In this document: piece by piece, positions 34,290-45,218 of the stretch
How positions within the stretch are numbered: the first letter of the stretch is position 1
How the letters are laid out: each line of letters begins with the position of its first letter
NCBI RefSeq assembly: GCF_000306945.1
Contig: NC_018518.1
Coordinates: 3,720,001-3,784,000 of the forward strand
Source of the DNA: Bordetella pertussis 18323
GTDB taxonomy: Bacteria > Pseudomonadota > Gammaproteobacteria > Burkholderiales > Burkholderiaceae_B
Reading direction: 5' to 3'
Length of the DNA stretch: 64,000 nucleotides
The notes under the pieces: model-generated
What the model saw: the letters and a program-made list of their open reading frames with translations, nothing else
Databases searched by the model: none
What the model was told of the DNA's origin: nothing
Position numbers and translations under genes: made by a program

Positions 34290-35731
34290 TTGCTCTTGGC
34301 GGGCTCCACACCAGTCGGCGTGATCGTCATGCGCTGGGTCTTGCCTTCGCTGGGTTTGATGTCGGCCTTGGCCTGCGCGCGGGCCGAACCTTTCTGTACC
34401 GGCTTGCCGGCCAGCAGGTTCAGCGCCTGTTGCAGCTGGAAGTCGTCCTTGCCGCCGAACTCGAACGCCTTGCCGGCCACTTCGGTGTTGTCGTCGTTGT
34501 TCGACTTGACCTCGGCGTCGGGGCTTTGCTGGTTCGACAGGTGGCGCTGCAGGTCGGCTTCGCGCGGCAGGCGGAACAGATCGCCGTCGGCGGTATCGGC
34601 CACGACGTAGTCGGGTTCGATGCCGGTGGCCTGGATCGAGCGGCCGCTGGGCGTGAAGTAGCGCGACGTGGTCAGCTTGACCGCCGTGCTTTCGCTCAAC
34701 GGCAGGATGACCTGCACCGAGCCCTTGCCGAACGTGCGGTTGCCCAGCACCTTGGCGCGCTTGTGGTCTTGCAGCGCCCCCGCCACGATCTCGGAGGCGG
34801 AAGCCGAACCCACGTTGACCAGCACCACCATCGGCACGGTCTTGACCCAGCCCGGCAGGTCGTTGAGGTAATTGCCTTCGCCGCGCGCGTATTCGCTGGG
34901 CGTGGCGCGGTACTTGTGGCGCGAATCGGGCGTGCGGCCGTCGGTCGACACCACCAGGGCGTCGGGCGGCAGGAAGGCGCCGGCCACGCCGATGGCGCTG
35001 GTCAGCAGGCCGCCCGGATCGTTGCGCAGGTCCAGCACCAGGCTCTTGGGCGCACCCTTGGCGCCGAGTTCCTTCAGATGGCGCGCCAGATCGGGGCCGG
35101 TCTTCTCCTGGAACTGCGCGATGCGCAGGTAGGCCACGTTGCTGTCCAGCATCTTGCTGCGCACGCTGCGCACCTTGATGATGTCGCGCACGATCTTGAC
35201 CACGATGGGCTGCGGCCGGTCGGCGCGCATGATCGTCAGCGTGATGGGCGACTTGGGCGCGCCGCGCATCAGCTTGACCGCGTCGTTGAGCGACATGCCC
35301 TTGGTGGGCGTGTCGTCGATCTTGATGATCAGGTCGCCCGCCTGGATGCCGGCGCGCGCGGCCGGCGTGTCCTCGATGGGCGAGATGACTTTCACGAAGC
35401 CGTCTTCGGCGCCGACCTCGATGCCCAGCCCGCCGAACTCGCCCTGCGTGGCCGTCTGCATTTCCCGGAAAGCGTCGGCATCCAGGTAGGCAGAGTGCGG
35501 GTCCAGGTTGGACACCATGCCGGAGATCGCGTTGCCGATCAGCGTCTTGTCGTCGACCGCCTCGACATAGTTGTTCTTGATGGCCGCGAACACATTGCTG
35601 AGCTGCCGCAGTTCATCGAGCGGCAGGGGACTGCCGCGCTGTGCGACCGCGGACACGCCCACGCTCAGCAGGATGCCCGCCACCGCACCGATGGCTACCA
35701 GACCGAAACCACGAAACTTGCGAGTGCTCAT
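34286..35731 (-). CDS. ctpA: Carboxyl-terminal processing protease (S41, Tsp-like)
   Basis: This 481-residue protein has an N-terminal signal or anchor (GFGLVAIGAVAGILLSVGVS), a PDZ domain (EFGGLGIEVGAEDGFVKVIS, GLIIKIDD-like) and an S41 catalytic domain. The nucleophile Ser is in NVGSASASEIVAGAL and the base Lys in GNRTFGKGSVQ. It trims or degrades periplasmic proteins and may process cell-wall enzymes. It lies downstream of the envC-like gene and overlaps moeB. The start at 35731 (MSTRKFRGFG) matches the family. Confidence 0.94.
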   Translation of the reverse strand: MSTRKFRGFGLVAIGAVAGILLSVGVSAVAQRGSPLPLDELRQLSNVFAAIKNNYVEAVDDKTLIGNAISGMVSNLDPHSAYLDADAFREMQTATQGEFGGLGIEVGAEDGFVKVISPIEDTPAARAGIQAGDLIIKIDDTPTKGMSLNDAVKLMRGAPKSPITLTIMRADRPQPIVVKIVRDIIKVRSVRSKMLDSNVAYLRIAQFQEKTGPDLARHLKELGAKGAPKSLVLDLRNDPGGLLTSAIGVAGAFLPPDALVVSTDGRTPDSRHKYRATPSEYARGEGNYLNDLPGWVKTVPMVVLVNVGSASASEIVAGALQDHKRAKVLGNRTFGKGSVQVILPLSESTAVKLTTSRYFTPSGRSIQATGIEPDYVVADTADGDLFRLPREADLQRHLSNQQSPDAEVKSNNDDNTEVAGKAFEFGGKDDFQLQQALNLLAGKPVQKGSARAQAKADIKPSEGKTQRMTITPTGVEPAKSK

Positions 35732-35757
35732 GCACACTTCCCGATATTTATGCCGGA

Positions 35758-37323
35758 TTATTGGGCCAGCCACTGGGCCGGGTCCACCGGTGCGCCACGA
35801 TGGCGAATTTCAAAGTATAGGCCCGATTCCACTTGGCCGCCGGTCGCGCCTACCGTAGCAATAGTATCGCCTGCCGCCACCCGGTCGCCCACCCGTTTGA
35901 GCAGGCTCTGGTTGTAAGCGTATACCGTCAGGTACTGCTGTCCATGGTCGACAATGATGAGATTGCCAAAACCCCTCAGCCATTCGGCGTAGACCACGGT
36001 GCCGGGAGCCACCACCTTGACCGGCGTGCCCTCGGCGGTGCGCAGTACCAGCCCGCGCCACACGCCGCCATCGGGGCGGTCGACGCCGAAGCGGCCCTGG
36101 ATCGTCCCGCGCACCGGCATCGGCAGCCCGCGCCGCAGGCCATTGCCGCCGCCCACCGGGGCGGCGGACGCCGTACGGGCAGGCGCGGCCTCGCGCGGCG
36201 CCGGCTCGGCCGGTTCGGCGCGAGCCGCCGGGCGGGTTTCGCGCGGCGGCGCGGCCTGCGGATCGACCAGCCGGCCGCCCTCGACCTGGCGCAGGCCAGC
36301 GGCGTCAGGGTCGGCCAGCGCCACCGGGCCGCGCCCCTGGCGGGCCGCCGCCTCGGCCTGCTCGCGCGCGGCGGCGGCGTCGCGCGCCTCGGCATCGCGC
36401 GCCTGCTGCGCCTGGCGGGCCGTCTCGGCCTGGCGCCGGGCGTCGGCCTCGCGGGCCGCGGCGGCCTGACGGGCCGCCTCCTGCTGGCGCGCCGCCTCGG
36501 CGCGGCGCGCGGCCTCGGCCTGGCGGGCTTCCTCTTCCTTGCGGCGGGCCTCCTCGGCGGCGCGCCGGCGGGCATCTTCCTCCGCCTGGCGCGCGATGGC
36601 GCTTCCCAGGTCGTCGATCAGGTGCGACAGCCGCTGGTCGTCACGGCCCAGCTTGCCGGCCTCGGCGCGTTGCGCCGCAATCTGTCCCTCTAATTTCGCC
36701 AACAGGGTGGCGCGGGTTTTCTGCTGTTCGACCAGCGCGGCCTTCTGGCTGGACGTCTCGGCCACCAGCGTCTGGATGTCGTCGCGGCGGGCATCGGCCT
36801 GCCCCTGCAGCGCCGCGAGCCGGGCGATATCCTCGCGCAACGCATGCACCGCCTGCGCGCGGGCGCGCGATACATAGTCCAGGTAGCCCAGGTTGCGGCC
36901 CAGCTGCTGCGGGTCGTCGCCCGACAGCAGGGCCGTCCAGGGCGACAGGCCGCTGGTGTACTGGGTGCGCAGCTGGTCGGCCAGCTCGGCGCGGCGCTTT
37001 TGCAGCACCGCCTGCTGCGCCACCACCTGCTTTTCCAGGCCGGCGAGTTCGGCTTCGGCCTTGCGGCTGGCCTCGCCCAATTCACGCAGCCGGAGATTGA
37101 TGCGCGAAATGGCTGATTCGGATTCCTTCAACGCGTCGGCGGCCTCCTTGCGGGCGGCCTCGCGCGTGTCGATCTCTTTCTGCAGCGCGTCGATGCGGTC
37201 GCGCAGCGCGGCCTGCTGTCGTTCGGCTTCGGACTGGCGACCCGCCAGGTCCGAAACCGCCCAGGCCGCCGGTGGCGCTACCGCCACCGCCGCCCACACC
37301 AGCAAACCCGCCGCGACCCGCAT
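35758..37323 (-). CDS. EnvC-like murein hydrolase activator (degenerate M23)
   Basis: This 521-residue protein has a signal peptide (MRVAAGLLVWAAVAVAPPAA), long coiled coils (residues about 25-270, rich in Ala, Arg, Glu and Gln), a proline-rich linker and a C-terminal LytM domain. The LytM domain lacks the zinc ligands: HxxxD is replaced by RGLVLRT, and HxH by LYFEIRH. It therefore activates amidases and does not cut peptidoglycan itself, as EnvC does in division. It is 26 bp upstream of ctpA and 3 bp downstream of gpmA. Confidence 0.92.
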   Translation of the reverse strand: MRVAAGLLVWAAVAVAPPAAWAVSDLAGRQSEAERQQAALRDRIDALQKEIDTREAARKEAADALKESESAISRINLRLRELGEASRKAEAELAGLEKQVVAQQAVLQKRRAELADQLRTQYTSGLSPWTALLSGDDPQQLGRNLGYLDYVSRARAQAVHALREDIARLAALQGQADARRDDIQTLVAETSSQKAALVEQQKTRATLLAKLEGQIAAQRAEAGKLGRDDQRLSHLIDDLGSAIARQAEEDARRRAAEEARRKEEEARQAEAARRAEAARQQEAARQAAAAREADARRQAETARQAQQARDAEARDAAAAREQAEAAARQGRGPVALADPDAAGLRQVEGGRLVDPQAAPPRETRPAARAEPAEPAPREAAPARTASAAPVGGGNGLRRGLPMPVRGTIQGRFGVDRPDGGVWRGLVLRTAEGTPVKVVAPGTVVYAEWLRGFGNLIIVDHGQQYLTVYAYNQSLLKRVGDRVAAGDTIATVGATGGQVESGLYFEIRHRGAPVDPAQWLAQ

Positions 37324-37326
37324 GAA

Positions 37327-38079
37327 TCAGTCCTTTTTCGCCTTGCCCTGCGCCGCCACGGCAGCCATCGCCGCCTCGATCTCGGCGGCATCGCCCAGAT
37401 AATAGTGGCGAATCGGCTTCAGGTCCTCATCCAATTCATACACCAGAGGCTGGCCGGTCGGAATATTCACGCCCACGATGTCATCATCGGAAACATTGTC
37501 GAGGTGCTTGATCAGCGCGCGCAGGCTGTTGCCATGCGCGGCCACCAGGACGCGGCGGCCGGCGCGGATGGCCGGGGCGATCGATTCGTTCCAGAACGGC
37601 AGCACGCGCGCCACCGTATCCTTCAGGCATTCGGTGGCCGGCAGCTGGTCGGCCGGGATCTTGGCGTAGCGGCCGTCGAAACGCGGGTGGCGCGGATCTT
37701 CCAGGTCCAGCGGCTCCGGGGCGATCGCGTAGGCGCGGCGCCAGATCAGCACCTGCTCGTCGCCGTACTTGGCGGCGGTCTCGGCCTTGTTCAGGCCTTG
37801 CAGCTGGCCGTAGTGGCGCTCGTTCAGGCGCCAGTTGATGCCCACCGGGGTATACATGGCGTCCATGGCGTCCAGGGCGATCCAGAGCGTGCGGATGGCG
37901 CGCTTGAGCACCGAGGTATAGGCCAGGTCGAAGGCGTAACCCTCGCGCTTGAGCAATTCGCCCGCCTTGCGGGCCTGCTCGCGGCCGGTTTCGGTCAGGT
38001 CCACATCGGTCCAGCCCGTGAAACGGTTTTCCAGGTTCCACTGGCTTTCGCCGTGGCGCATCAGAACAAGTTTGTACAT
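37327..38079 (-). CDS. gpmA: 2,3-bisphosphoglycerate-dependent phosphoglycerate mutase
   Basis: This 250-residue glycolytic enzyme interconverts 3- and 2-phosphoglycerate. It opens [20 protein letters not shown] with the phosphohistidine His9. The second His is in [16 protein letters not shown] and the acid in [12 protein letters not shown]. It is the first gene of a minus-strand row with envC-like, ctpA and moeB, and is divergent from a rhodanese gene. Confidence 0.97.
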   Translation of the reverse strand: MYKLVLMRHGESQWNLENRFTGWTDVDLTETGREQARKAGELLKREGYAFDLAYTSVLKRAIRTLWIALDAMDAMYTPVGINWRLNERHYGQLQGLNKAETAAKYGDEQVLIWRRAYAIAPEPLDLEDPRHPRFDGRYAKIPADQLPATECLKDTVARVLPFWNESIAPAIRAGRRVLVAAHGNSLRALIKHLDNVSDDDIVGVNIPTGQPLVYELDEDLKPIRHYYLGDAAEIEAAMAAVAAQGKAKKD

Positions 38080-38231
38080 GGTGTAGGCCGCAACCTGAGC
38101 GGGTTAAAGTTGAACAATGCGGTCATTTTATAATTGACTGGTTTTTCTCTGCTTTTCCCCCTGGCCCGCCCTGTTTCGCGGCGCGGCCGGGCCGTTGTTT
38201 CCAGGCTCGCGCCGCCCCCCTAGGATGCCCT

Positions 38232-38654
38232 GTGGATTTACTGCAATTCTTGATCGATAAAAACAACGTCTTCATCGTCGCCGTGGCCGTGGTGTCGGGC
38301 ATCATGCTGATGCTGCCGGCCCTGCGCAAGGGCCGCGCCGGCGCCGCGGTGGGTACGTCCGAAGCCATCCAGATGGTCAACCAGCGCCAGGCCGTCTGGG
38401 TCGACGTGCGCCCGACCGAGCAGTTCCAGGCCGGCCACATCGCGCAGGCCCGCAGCCTGCCCGCCGCCGACCTCGAGAAAAAGGCCGGCGCGCTGCCCAA
38501 GAACAAGCCCCTGATCGTCGTGTGCGAGCAGGGCCGCGACGCCGCGCGCATCGCCGCGCGCCTGCGTTCGCAGGGCTTTGCCGAAGTGTCGGTGCTCGAG
38601 GGCGGCATGCGCGCCTGGTTTGCCGCCGGCCTGCCGGTCACCCAGAAAGGCTGA
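38232..38654 (+). CDS. Membrane-anchored rhodanese-like protein
   Basis: This 140-residue protein has an N-terminal transmembrane helix ([20 protein letters not shown]), then a rhodanese domain with [14 protein letters not shown], the active Cys98 in VVCEQGRDA and [20 protein letters not shown]. It may transfer sulfane sulfur at the membrane (YibN type). It starts a plus-strand cluster with grxC, secB and gpsA. Confidence 0.93.
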   Translation: MDLLQFLIDKNNVFIVAVAVVSGIMLMLPALRKGRAGAAVGTSEAIQMVNQRQAVWVDVRPTEQFQAGHIAQARSLPAADLEKKAGALPKNKPLIVVCEQGRDAARIAARLRSQGFAEVSVLEGGMRAWFAAGLPVTQKG

Positions 38655-38687
38655 GTGCCCGCCATCCCATCCCCACCCGGAGCGACC

Positions 38688-38948
38688 ATGCAGAAAGTAG
38701 TGATGTACAGCAAGGACTATTGTCCCTACTGTGCGCGCGCCCAGGCGCTGCTCAAGCAGCGCGGCGTCGCCGATCTCGAAATCATCCGTATCGACCAGGA
38801 TCCGTCGCAACGCGACATCATGATCGAGCGCACCGGCCGGCGCACGGTCCCGCAGATTTTCATCGGCGAGACCCATGTCGGCGGGAGCGACGACCTGCAG
38901 GCGCTGGACCGCTCAGGCGGCCTGCTCCCGCTGCTCAACGGCGGCTGA
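38688..38948 (+). CDS. grxC: Glutaredoxin 3
   Basis: This 86-residue glutaredoxin has the dithiol site CPYC, the TVP motif ([10 protein letters not shown]) and [10 protein letters not shown] for glutathione binding. The ATG at 38688 ([11 protein letters not shown]) with CGGAG upstream fits the family better than a GTG 33 bp earlier. It reduces protein disulfides with glutathione. Confidence 0.95.
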   Translation: MQKVVMYSKDYCPYCARAQALLKQRGVADLEIIRIDQDPSQRDIMIERTGRRTVPQIFIGETHVGGSDDLQALDRSGGLLPLLNGG

Positions 38949-39001
38949 AGGCGCTCGCCGCGCCGCCATTCCACTCGTTTTTCATTCACCCGGAAATTCT
39001 C

Positions 39002-39529
39002 ATGGCTGATCAGGACCAAACCAACCAGCAAGCGGGCTCGGACGCGCCCTCGTTCAATCTGCAGCGCGTCTACCTGAAGGACTTGTCGCTGGAAATGCCC
39101 AATGCGCCGCACGTGTTCCTGGAACAGGAAGCGCCGCAAGTCGAGGTCAGCATCAACGTGGGCGGCCAGCGCCTGGCCGAGACCGTGTTCGAGTCGACCG
39201 TGACCGTGACCGTCACCACCCGCGTCAACGACAAGGTGCTGTACCTGGTCGAAGGCACCCAGGCCGGCATCTTCGAACTGGCCAACATCCCGGCCGAGCA
39301 GATGGACCCGCTGCTGGGCATCGTGTGCCCCACCATGCTGTATCCGTACCTGCGCGCCAACGTGGCCGACGCCATCACGCGCACCTCGCTGCCGGCCCTG
39401 CACCTGGCCGAAGTCAACTTCCAGGCCCTGTACGAGCAACGCCTGGCCGAAATGGCCCAGCAGCAACCGGACGCCGCCAACGGCAACGACTCGGGCATCA
39501 TCCTGCCCCCGGGCGCCACGCGCCAGTAA
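39002..39529 (+). CDS. secB: Protein-export chaperone SecB
   Basis: This 175-residue chaperone has the SecB fold with [19 protein letters not shown], a conserved middle ([20 protein letters not shown]) and [20 protein letters not shown]. It keeps preproteins unfolded and hands them to SecA. It is between grxC and gpsA, the usual order in Proteobacteria. Confidence 0.97.
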   Translation: MADQDQTNQQAGSDAPSFNLQRVYLKDLSLEMPNAPHVFLEQEAPQVEVSINVGGQRLAETVFESTVTVTVTTRVNDKVLYLVEGTQAGIFELANIPAEQMDPLLGIVCPTMLYPYLRANVADAITRTSLPALHLAEVNFQALYEQRLAEMAQQQPDAANGNDSGIILPPGATRQ

Positions 39530-39544
39530 GTCCGCGGCCAAGCC

Positions 39545-40600
39545 ATGAGCCAAGCACGCCCCGCCACGCTGCGCGTCGCCGTGCTGGGCGCCGGCAGCTG
39601 GGGCACCGCCCTGGCGGCCGCGGCCAGCCGGCGCCACCCCACTGTCCTGTGGGCGCGCGACGGCGCCCAGGCGCAGGCCATGGCGGCCCGGCACGAAAAC
39701 ACCCGCTACCTGCCTGGCGTGGCGCTGCCGCACGCCCTGCAGGTCAGCGCCGACCTGGCGCAGGCGCTCGCGCACCTGGCGCACGATCCCGCCCACGCCC
39801 TCATCATCCTGGGCGTGCCGGTCGCCGGCATGACGCCGCTGTGCACCGAACTGGCCGCCCGCCTGCCGGCCCTGGGCCTGCAGGCCGTGCCGCTGGTATG
39901 GACCTGCAAGGGGTTCGAGGAACAGACCGCCCGCCTGCCCCATGAAACCGTGCAGGCCGCGCTGGGCGCCATGCCCGGCCTGGCCGCCGGCGTTCTTTCC
40001 GGCCCGTCGTTCGCGCGCGAGGTCGCGCAGGGGCTGCCCGTGGCGCTGACCGTCGCCAGCGGATCGTCCGCCGTGCGCGACGCCGTCACGACCGCCCTGC
40101 ACGGCGCGGCGGTGCGCATCTACGCCAGCACCGACGTGGTCGGCGTCGAAGTCGGTGGCGCGCTCAAGAACGTCATCGCCGTGGCCTGCGGCATCTGCGA
40201 CGGCCTGGCGCTGGGCACCAACGCGCGCGCCGCGCTGATCACCCGCGGCCTGGCGGAGATGGCGCGCTTTGGCGCCGCGCTGGGCGCGCAACAGGAAACC
40301 TTCGCCGGCCTTACCGGCCTGGGCGACCTGGTGCTGACCGCCACCGGCGAACTGTCGCGCAACCGGCGGGTCGGGCTGGAAATCGGCGCCGGCCGCAAGC
40401 TGGCCGACATCCTGGCCAGCGGCATGACCGCCGAGGGCGTACGCTGCGCGCGGGCCGCGCGCGACCGCGCCCGCGCACTGAACATCGAATTGCCGATCAC
40501 CGAGGCCGTCTGCGCCGTGCTGTTCGAGGGACTGTCGCCCATGACGGCGGTATCGGCCCTGCTGGCACGCGAGGCGCGCCCCGAAAGCCCGACGCCATAA
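39545..40600 (+). CDS. gpsA: Glycerol-3-phosphate dehydrogenase [NAD(P)+]
   Basis: This 351-residue enzyme makes sn-glycerol 3-phosphate for phospholipids. It shows the Rossmann loop [41 protein letters not shown], the catalytic Lys in [19 protein letters not shown] and [13 protein letters not shown]. It starts 15 bp after secB. Confidence 0.97.
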   Translation: MSQARPATLRVAVLGAGSWGTALAAAASRRHPTVLWARDGAQAQAMAARHENTRYLPGVALPHALQVSADLAQALAHLAHDPAHALIILGVPVAGMTPLCTELAARLPALGLQAVPLVWTCKGFEEQTARLPHETVQAALGAMPGLAAGVLSGPSFAREVAQGLPVALTVASGSSAVRDAVTTALHGAAVRIYASTDVVGVEVGGALKNVIAVACGICDGLALGTNARAALITRGLAEMARFGAALGAQQETFAGLTGLGDLVLTATGELSRNRRVGLEIGAGRKLADILASGMTAEGVRCARAARDRARALNIELPITEAVCAVLFEGLSPMTAVSALLAREARPESPTP

Positions 40601-40654
40601 CGCCCGCACTCCCGAAAACCGCTCGTATCGCCCTGAAAACCAAGGAGTCCCTTC

Positions 40655-41652
40655 ATGCTCTTGAACGCCTTGCCCGGGCTGGCCGCCTGCTGCGCCGTCT
40701 GTGCGCCCCGCTGGCCGTCGCCGCCCTGCTGCCCGCCGCCGCCCACGCCGCCTGGCCCGAACGGCCCATCCATCTGGTGGTGCCGTTCCCGCCGGGCTCC
40801 TCGCCCGACCTGCTGGCGCGCACCATCGCCGAGCCGCTGTCGCAGGCGCTGCAGCAATCCATCGTGATCGACAACAAGCCGGGCGCCGGCGGCAATATCG
40901 GCACCCGCATGGTGGCGCAGGCAAAGCCTGACGGCTACACCCTGCTCTACACCATCAACGGGCCGCTGGTCACCGCCCCGACCCTGTACAAGCGCACGCT
41001 GGGCTACGACCCGCTGAAGGACCTCGCGCCGGTCACGCTGGTGGCCACCAGCCCCAATGTGCTGACGGTGCCGGCCAGCCTGCCCGTCGACAACGTGCAG
41101 GATTTCGTCAAGCTGGCGCGCGAGCGCGCCGGCGCGCTGAATTATGGCTCGGTCGGCCCCGGCAGCTCGGCCCACCTGGCCATGGAAATGTTCAAGCACG
41201 AAGCCGGCATCGACCTCACGCAGATCCCGTATCCGGGCTTTCCGCAGGTAATCACCGCCATCATCGGCGGCGACGTGCACGCCGGTTTCATGGTGCCCGC
41301 CATCGCCATGCCGCACGCACGCGACGGCAAGGTCAAGACGCTGGCCGTCACCAGCCTGGAGCCCAGCGACGCGCTGCCCGGCATCCCGACCATGGCCTCG
41401 CAAGGCTATCCCGGCTTCGAGGCCATTTCCTGGAACGCCATCCTGGCCCCGGCCGGCACGCCGGCGCCCATCGTCGAGCGCCTGAACCGCGAACTGGCCA
41501 CCATCATCGACAGCGACGCGGTGCGCAAGCAACTGGCCGCGCAGTACTTCACGCCCGCCCCCTCCAGCCCGCAGGCGCTGACCGAACGCATCCAGGCGGA
41601 GAAAGCGCGCTGGGACCAGGTGATCGGCCGCTTGAACCTGTCGCTGGACTGA
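40655..41652 (+). pseudogene. Bug-family periplasmic receptor, frameshifted near the start
   Basis: An ideal AAGGAG (40642-40647) precedes the ATG at 40655, but the frame from it is not a Bug protein. The +2 frame is: after a few codons it encodes a good signal (RLLRRLCAPLAVAALLPAAA), the processing region HAAWPERPIHLVVPFPPGSS and a complete Bug domain to the stop at 41652. The span is 998 nt, one short of 999, so a single-base deletion between about 40658 and 40700 fits. No in-frame start with a ribosome site exists for the main frame until 40777, inside the mature protein. It is probably silent. Confidence 0.85.
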
Positions 41653-41670
41653 GCGGGCGCCTGTCCCGCC

Positions 41671-42141
41671 TCAGATACTGCCGGCGTACCCCGACTGGCG
41701 CCAGGCCTCGAACACCGTCACCGCCACCGCGTTGGACAGATTGAGGCTGCGCTGGCCCGGCCGCATGGGCAGCCGCAGTTGCTGGGCTGGTCCGAACAGC
41801 GCCATGTGCGCCTCGGACAGCCCGGCGGTTTCCCGCCCGAACACGAACACATCGCCCGCCTGGAACGCCATGTCGGCCAGGCTGGTGCGCGCGCGCGTGG
41901 TCAGCGCGAAGATGCGCGGCGCAGCCGCGCCGGTGGCCGCCAGCGCCTGCGGCAGCGTGTCGTGCACCTGCACCGGCTGCCATTCGTGATAATCCAGCCC
42001 GGCGCGGCGCAGGCGCGCATCGTCCAGCTCGAACCCCAGCGGGCGCACCAGATGCAGCTGCGCGCCGGTATTGGCGCACAGGCGTATGGCATTGCCCGTG
42101 TTGGGCGGGATTTCCGGAGAGACCAGGACGACGTGGAACAT
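41671..42141 (-). CDS. trmL: tRNA (cytidine(34)-2'-O)-methyltransferase
   Basis: This 156-residue SPOUT enzyme methylates the wobble base of tRNA-Leu. It shows [20 protein letters not shown], the knot motifs [10 protein letters not shown] and [18 protein letters not shown]. It is convergent with the Bug pseudogene and downstream of the ComF-like gene. Confidence 0.95.
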   Translation of the reverse strand: MFHVVLVSPEIPPNTGNAIRLCANTGAQLHLVRPLGFELDDARLRRAGLDYHEWQPVQVHDTLPQALAATGAAAPRIFALTTRARTSLADMAFQAGDVFVFGRETAGLSEAHMALFGPAQQLRLPMRPGQRSLNLSNAVAVTVFEAWRQSGYAGSI

Positions 42142-42215
42142 GGCGGGATGGGCGCGCGGGCGCCGCGTGCATGACGGGAAGACCGCCATTTTGCCAGCCT
42201 TGGCCTGGGCGGACT

Positions 42216-42947
42216 TCAGCCATGGCTGGCCGGCGTGCGCGCCGCGGCCAGCACGATGACGCGGCCGGCGCCGGCGGCCAGCAAGGCGCGCGCGGCGCAA
42301 TGCGCCGTGGCGCCCGTGGTGACCACATCGTCGACCAGGGCCACGGTGGCGCCGGCCGGCACCGGCAAGGCGCGCCACCGGCCCGTGGCGCCCCGGAGCC
42401 GGTCGCGGCGGCCGCGCAGGGTCTGGCGGCCGGCAAGCACCCGGGCCGGGCGCAGCTGGGTACGCGCCAGCGGCCAGCCCAGGCGCGCGGCCAGCGCGGC
42501 CACCAGCTCCGCCGCCGGATTGAAGCCCCGCCGGCGCAGCGACGCCGCGCTGGCCGGCACCGGCACCAGCAGGCAAGGGCCGCGCAGCGGCGGATCGGCC
42601 TGCCGGATGGCGCGCAGCATCAGGTCGGCCAGCGCCACGGCCAGCTCATGCCGGCACGCGGTCTTGTAGCGGGAGATCAGCCCGCGGTAGGGCCCGGCGT
42701 AATCGAGCGCCGCCACCACGCGCTGGTAGGCGGGCCGCAGGCGCAGGCAATCGGCGCAATGGCGCGCCCGCGGCGCCAGGCGCACCGCGCAGCAGGGGCA
42801 GCGCGGCGTGGCCGGCCCCAGGGCCGCCATGGCCTCGGCGGCGCAGGGCTCGCACAGGCGGCCGCCGGCGGCGCGCAGGCCGCACAACGGGCAGTCCGAC
42901 GGCAGCCGGGCAAGCCAGCGCCGCGAATGCGCAATAATGTGGGTCAT
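42216..42947 (-). CDS. ComF-family phosphoribosyltransferase-like protein
   Basis: This 243-residue protein has an N-terminal four-Cys zinc motif (CPLCG..CEPC, then CPCC..CADC) and a PRTase domain with the PRPP loop [18 protein letters not shown]. ComF proteins take part in DNA uptake in competent bacteria; in Bordetella the role is untested. It is divergent from the methyltransferase gene. Confidence 0.92.
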   Translation of the reverse strand: MTHIIAHSRRWLARLPSDCPLCGLRAAGGRLCEPCAAEAMAALGPATPRCPCCAVRLAPRARHCADCLRLRPAYQRVVAALDYAGPYRGLISRYKTACRHELAVALADLMLRAIRQADPPLRGPCLLVPVPASAASLRRRGFNPAAELVAALAARLGWPLARTQLRPARVLAGRQTLRGRRDRLRGATGRWRALPVPAGATVALVDDVVTTGATAHCAARALLAAGAGRVIVLAAARTPASHG

Positions 42948-43037
42948 GGGCCGCCTGGCTTCCTCGATGCGGGCGTGCGCCCGATGGCCCTGATCACATC
43001 ATGCCTGCCCGCGCCCGTGGGCGGCACCGCGATACAA

Positions 43038-43961
43038 ATGTCCTTGCCTTCTTCCCTGCCTTCGCTTCCCATCGTGGCCGCCGACGTGGTGCGCCAGTTC
43101 TCCCGCCGCGGCGATCTCGCGCAGGCTCAGTTCCTGTATGGCGAAGTCGCGCAGCGCATGATGGGCCGGCTGCGCTATATCAGGCTGCAACCGGCCGCGC
43201 TGCTGGACGCCGGCTGCGGCGCGGGCGCCAGCCTGCCGCTGCTGCGCGACCGCTTTCCGAGCGCCGCCTATACCGGGCTGGACGCCGCCGAGCCGCTGCT
43301 GGCCCACGCGCGCCAGGCCTGGACGCCGGGCGGCGTGGCCGCCTGGCTGGGACGCCTGGCCCAGCGCGGCAAGCCCGCCGTCTCTTTCGTGCGCGCCGAC
43401 CTGGCCGCCAGCGGGCTGCCGCCCGAGCAGCTGGACCTGGTGTGGTCCAACCTGGCCCTGCACTGGCATCCCGAGCCGCACGCGGTCCTGGCCGAATGGC
43501 GCCGCATCCTCAAGGTGGGCGGGCTGGCGATGTTTTCCTGCCTGGGTCCCGGAACGCTGCGCGAGCTGCGCGAGGCGCTGGCCGATGCCGGCCTGCGCAC
43601 GGCCACGCCGACCTTCGTGGACATGCACGATTTTGGCGACCTGCTGGTCGAGAACGGTTTTGCCGATCCGGTAATGGACCAGGAAACCCTGACGCTGACC
43701 TACGAGACCCCCCAGCGCCTGCTGGAGGATGTGCGCGCCCTGGGCGGCAACCCGGCGCGCGACCGGCGCGCCGGCCTGGCCGGGCGCGCCTGGCTGGATC
43801 GCCTGCATGCGGCGCTGGAGGCCCGGCGCGGCCCGCAAGGCCGCATCAGCCTGAGCATCGAAGTGGCCTACGGCCACGCCTGGCGGGCGCCGGCGCGGCG
43901 CGCCGCGCCCGGCGAAACCCATCTCTCGGTCAGCGCCATCGGCGGACGCCGGGCAGGCTGA
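43038..43961 (+). CDS. BioC-like SAM-dependent methyltransferase
   Basis: This 307-residue class I methyltransferase has motif I LLDAGCGAGASLPLL, DLVWSNLALHWHPEP and LKVGGLAMFSCLGPGTLREL, the pattern of malonyl-ACP O-methyltransferase BioC. It may prime biotin synthesis. The start at 43038 (MSLPSSLPSLP) precedes the family block RQFSRRGDLAQAQFLYGEVA; an ATG at 42984 is possible. Confidence 0.85.
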   Translation: MSLPSSLPSLPIVAADVVRQFSRRGDLAQAQFLYGEVAQRMMGRLRYIRLQPAALLDAGCGAGASLPLLRDRFPSAAYTGLDAAEPLLAHARQAWTPGGVAAWLGRLAQRGKPAVSFVRADLAASGLPPEQLDLVWSNLALHWHPEPHAVLAEWRRILKVGGLAMFSCLGPGTLRELREALADAGLRTATPTFVDMHDFGDLLVENGFADPVMDQETLTLTYETPQRLLEDVRALGGNPARDRRAGLAGRAWLDRLHAALEARRGPQGRISLSIEVAYGHAWRAPARRAAPGETHLSVSAIGGRRAG

Positions 43962-43976
43962 CGCCGCCGGCCTGCG

Positions 43977-45218
43977 TCAGTGCAGGCGCTCGGCCCAGCC
44001 GGGCAGCGGATCGCCCTGCGGCGTGCTCAGGGCGCACACGCCTCCCACTGGCTCGGAGGTCGCGCGGATGCGGCGCCGCACCGCCGACGGGGGGGTGTCC
44101 TGGACGCCCTGGCCGCGCCAGTTTTGCGCCATGGACTCGACCACCAGGGGCAGTTCGCGCACCTTGAGGAATTGGCCGCGCAGCCAGCGCGCGTCGTTGC
44201 CATTGCGCAGGATCTCGTCGCGCAGGGTTTGCAGCATGTCGCCGGTGCCCAGTTCTTCGGCCACCGGCGCCAAGCGCTCGAACAGCGCGCGCAGGTGGTC
44301 CACCAGCCGCACGCGCTGCCCGTCCGGCGTGACGTAGCTGCCGTGCAGGCCGAAACGGCAGGCCTGGAAATGGTTGCTGCGATAGGCCAGCCAGGCCTGC
44401 TGGCTGGGTTCGGGGTCGCGCGCCACCTGCACCGCCAGCGCCTGCGCGAAGGCAGCCAGCTGGCAGGCCCGCTCGACGGTCAGCGGGGTGTCGCAGACCC
44501 GGATCTCGACCGTGCCGTACTCGGGCTTGGGCCGGATGTCCCAGTACAGGTCCTTGATGCTCTCGGCCAGGCCGCTGGCGCGCAGCTGGGCCAGGTGGGC
44601 CTCGAAGCGGTACCAGTCGGTCACGTCGGCGGGCATGTGGCCAGCCAGCGGGAAACTGTTGACCGCGTTGAGGCGGCAGCACGAAAACAGGGTGTCCACG
44701 CCTTCGCAATAGGGCGAGGCGGCCGACAGGGCGATGAAATGCGGGACATACGGCGACAGCCCGCGCACCATGCGCACCGCCGCGTCGCCGGAGGGCACGC
44801 CCAGGTGGATATGCTGGCCGAACACCGTGAACTGGCGCGCCAGGTAGCCGTACATCTCGGCCAGGTACTGGAAGCGCGGCGTATCGGAAATGGCGCGGTC
44901 CTGCCAACGCATGAAGGGGTGGGCGCCACCGCCCGTGACGCCAACGCCGACCGCGTCGGCGGCTTCGCAAAGGACATCGCGCATTTCGCGCATTTCGGCC
45001 AGCAAGCCGGCCGGGTGCTCGTGCACCGAGGAATTCAGCTCGATCATCGATCGGGTGATTTCGGGTTTGACCCGATCGGCGATGGGATGGTTGGCCAACT
45101 GGGCCAACAACTCGTCAGACGCGGCAGCCAAGTCAAAGCTGCGGGGATCGACCAACTGCAATTCGAGCTCGATACCCAAGGTGTTGGGGGCTGACGAAAC
45201 GAAGGGGATCTGTTCCAT
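43977..45218 (-). CDS. YbdK-family carboxylate-amine ligase
   Basis: This 413-residue protein of the glutamate-cysteine ligase 2 family shows [57 protein letters not shown] and [18 protein letters not shown]. Members have weak glutamate-cysteine ligase activity; the true substrates are unclear. AAGGAG precedes the ATG at 45218. It is convergent with the BioC-like gene. Confidence 0.92.
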   Translation of the reverse strand: MEQIPFVSSAPNTLGIELELQLVDPRSFDLAAASDELLAQLANHPIADRVKPEITRSMIELNSSVHEHPAGLLAEMREMRDVLCEAADAVGVGVTGGGAHPFMRWQDRAISDTPRFQYLAEMYGYLARQFTVFGQHIHLGVPSGDAAVRMVRGLSPYVPHFIALSAASPYCEGVDTLFSCCRLNAVNSFPLAGHMPADVTDWYRFEAHLAQLRASGLAESIKDLYWDIRPKPEYGTVEIRVCDTPLTVERACQLAAFAQALAVQVARDPEPSQQAWLAYRSNHFQACRFGLHGSYVTPDGQRVRLVDHLRALFERLAPVAEELGTGDMLQTLRDEILRNGNDARWLRGQFLKVRELPLVVESMAQNWRGQGVQDTPPSAVRRRIRATSEPVGGVCALSTPQGDPLPGWAERLH

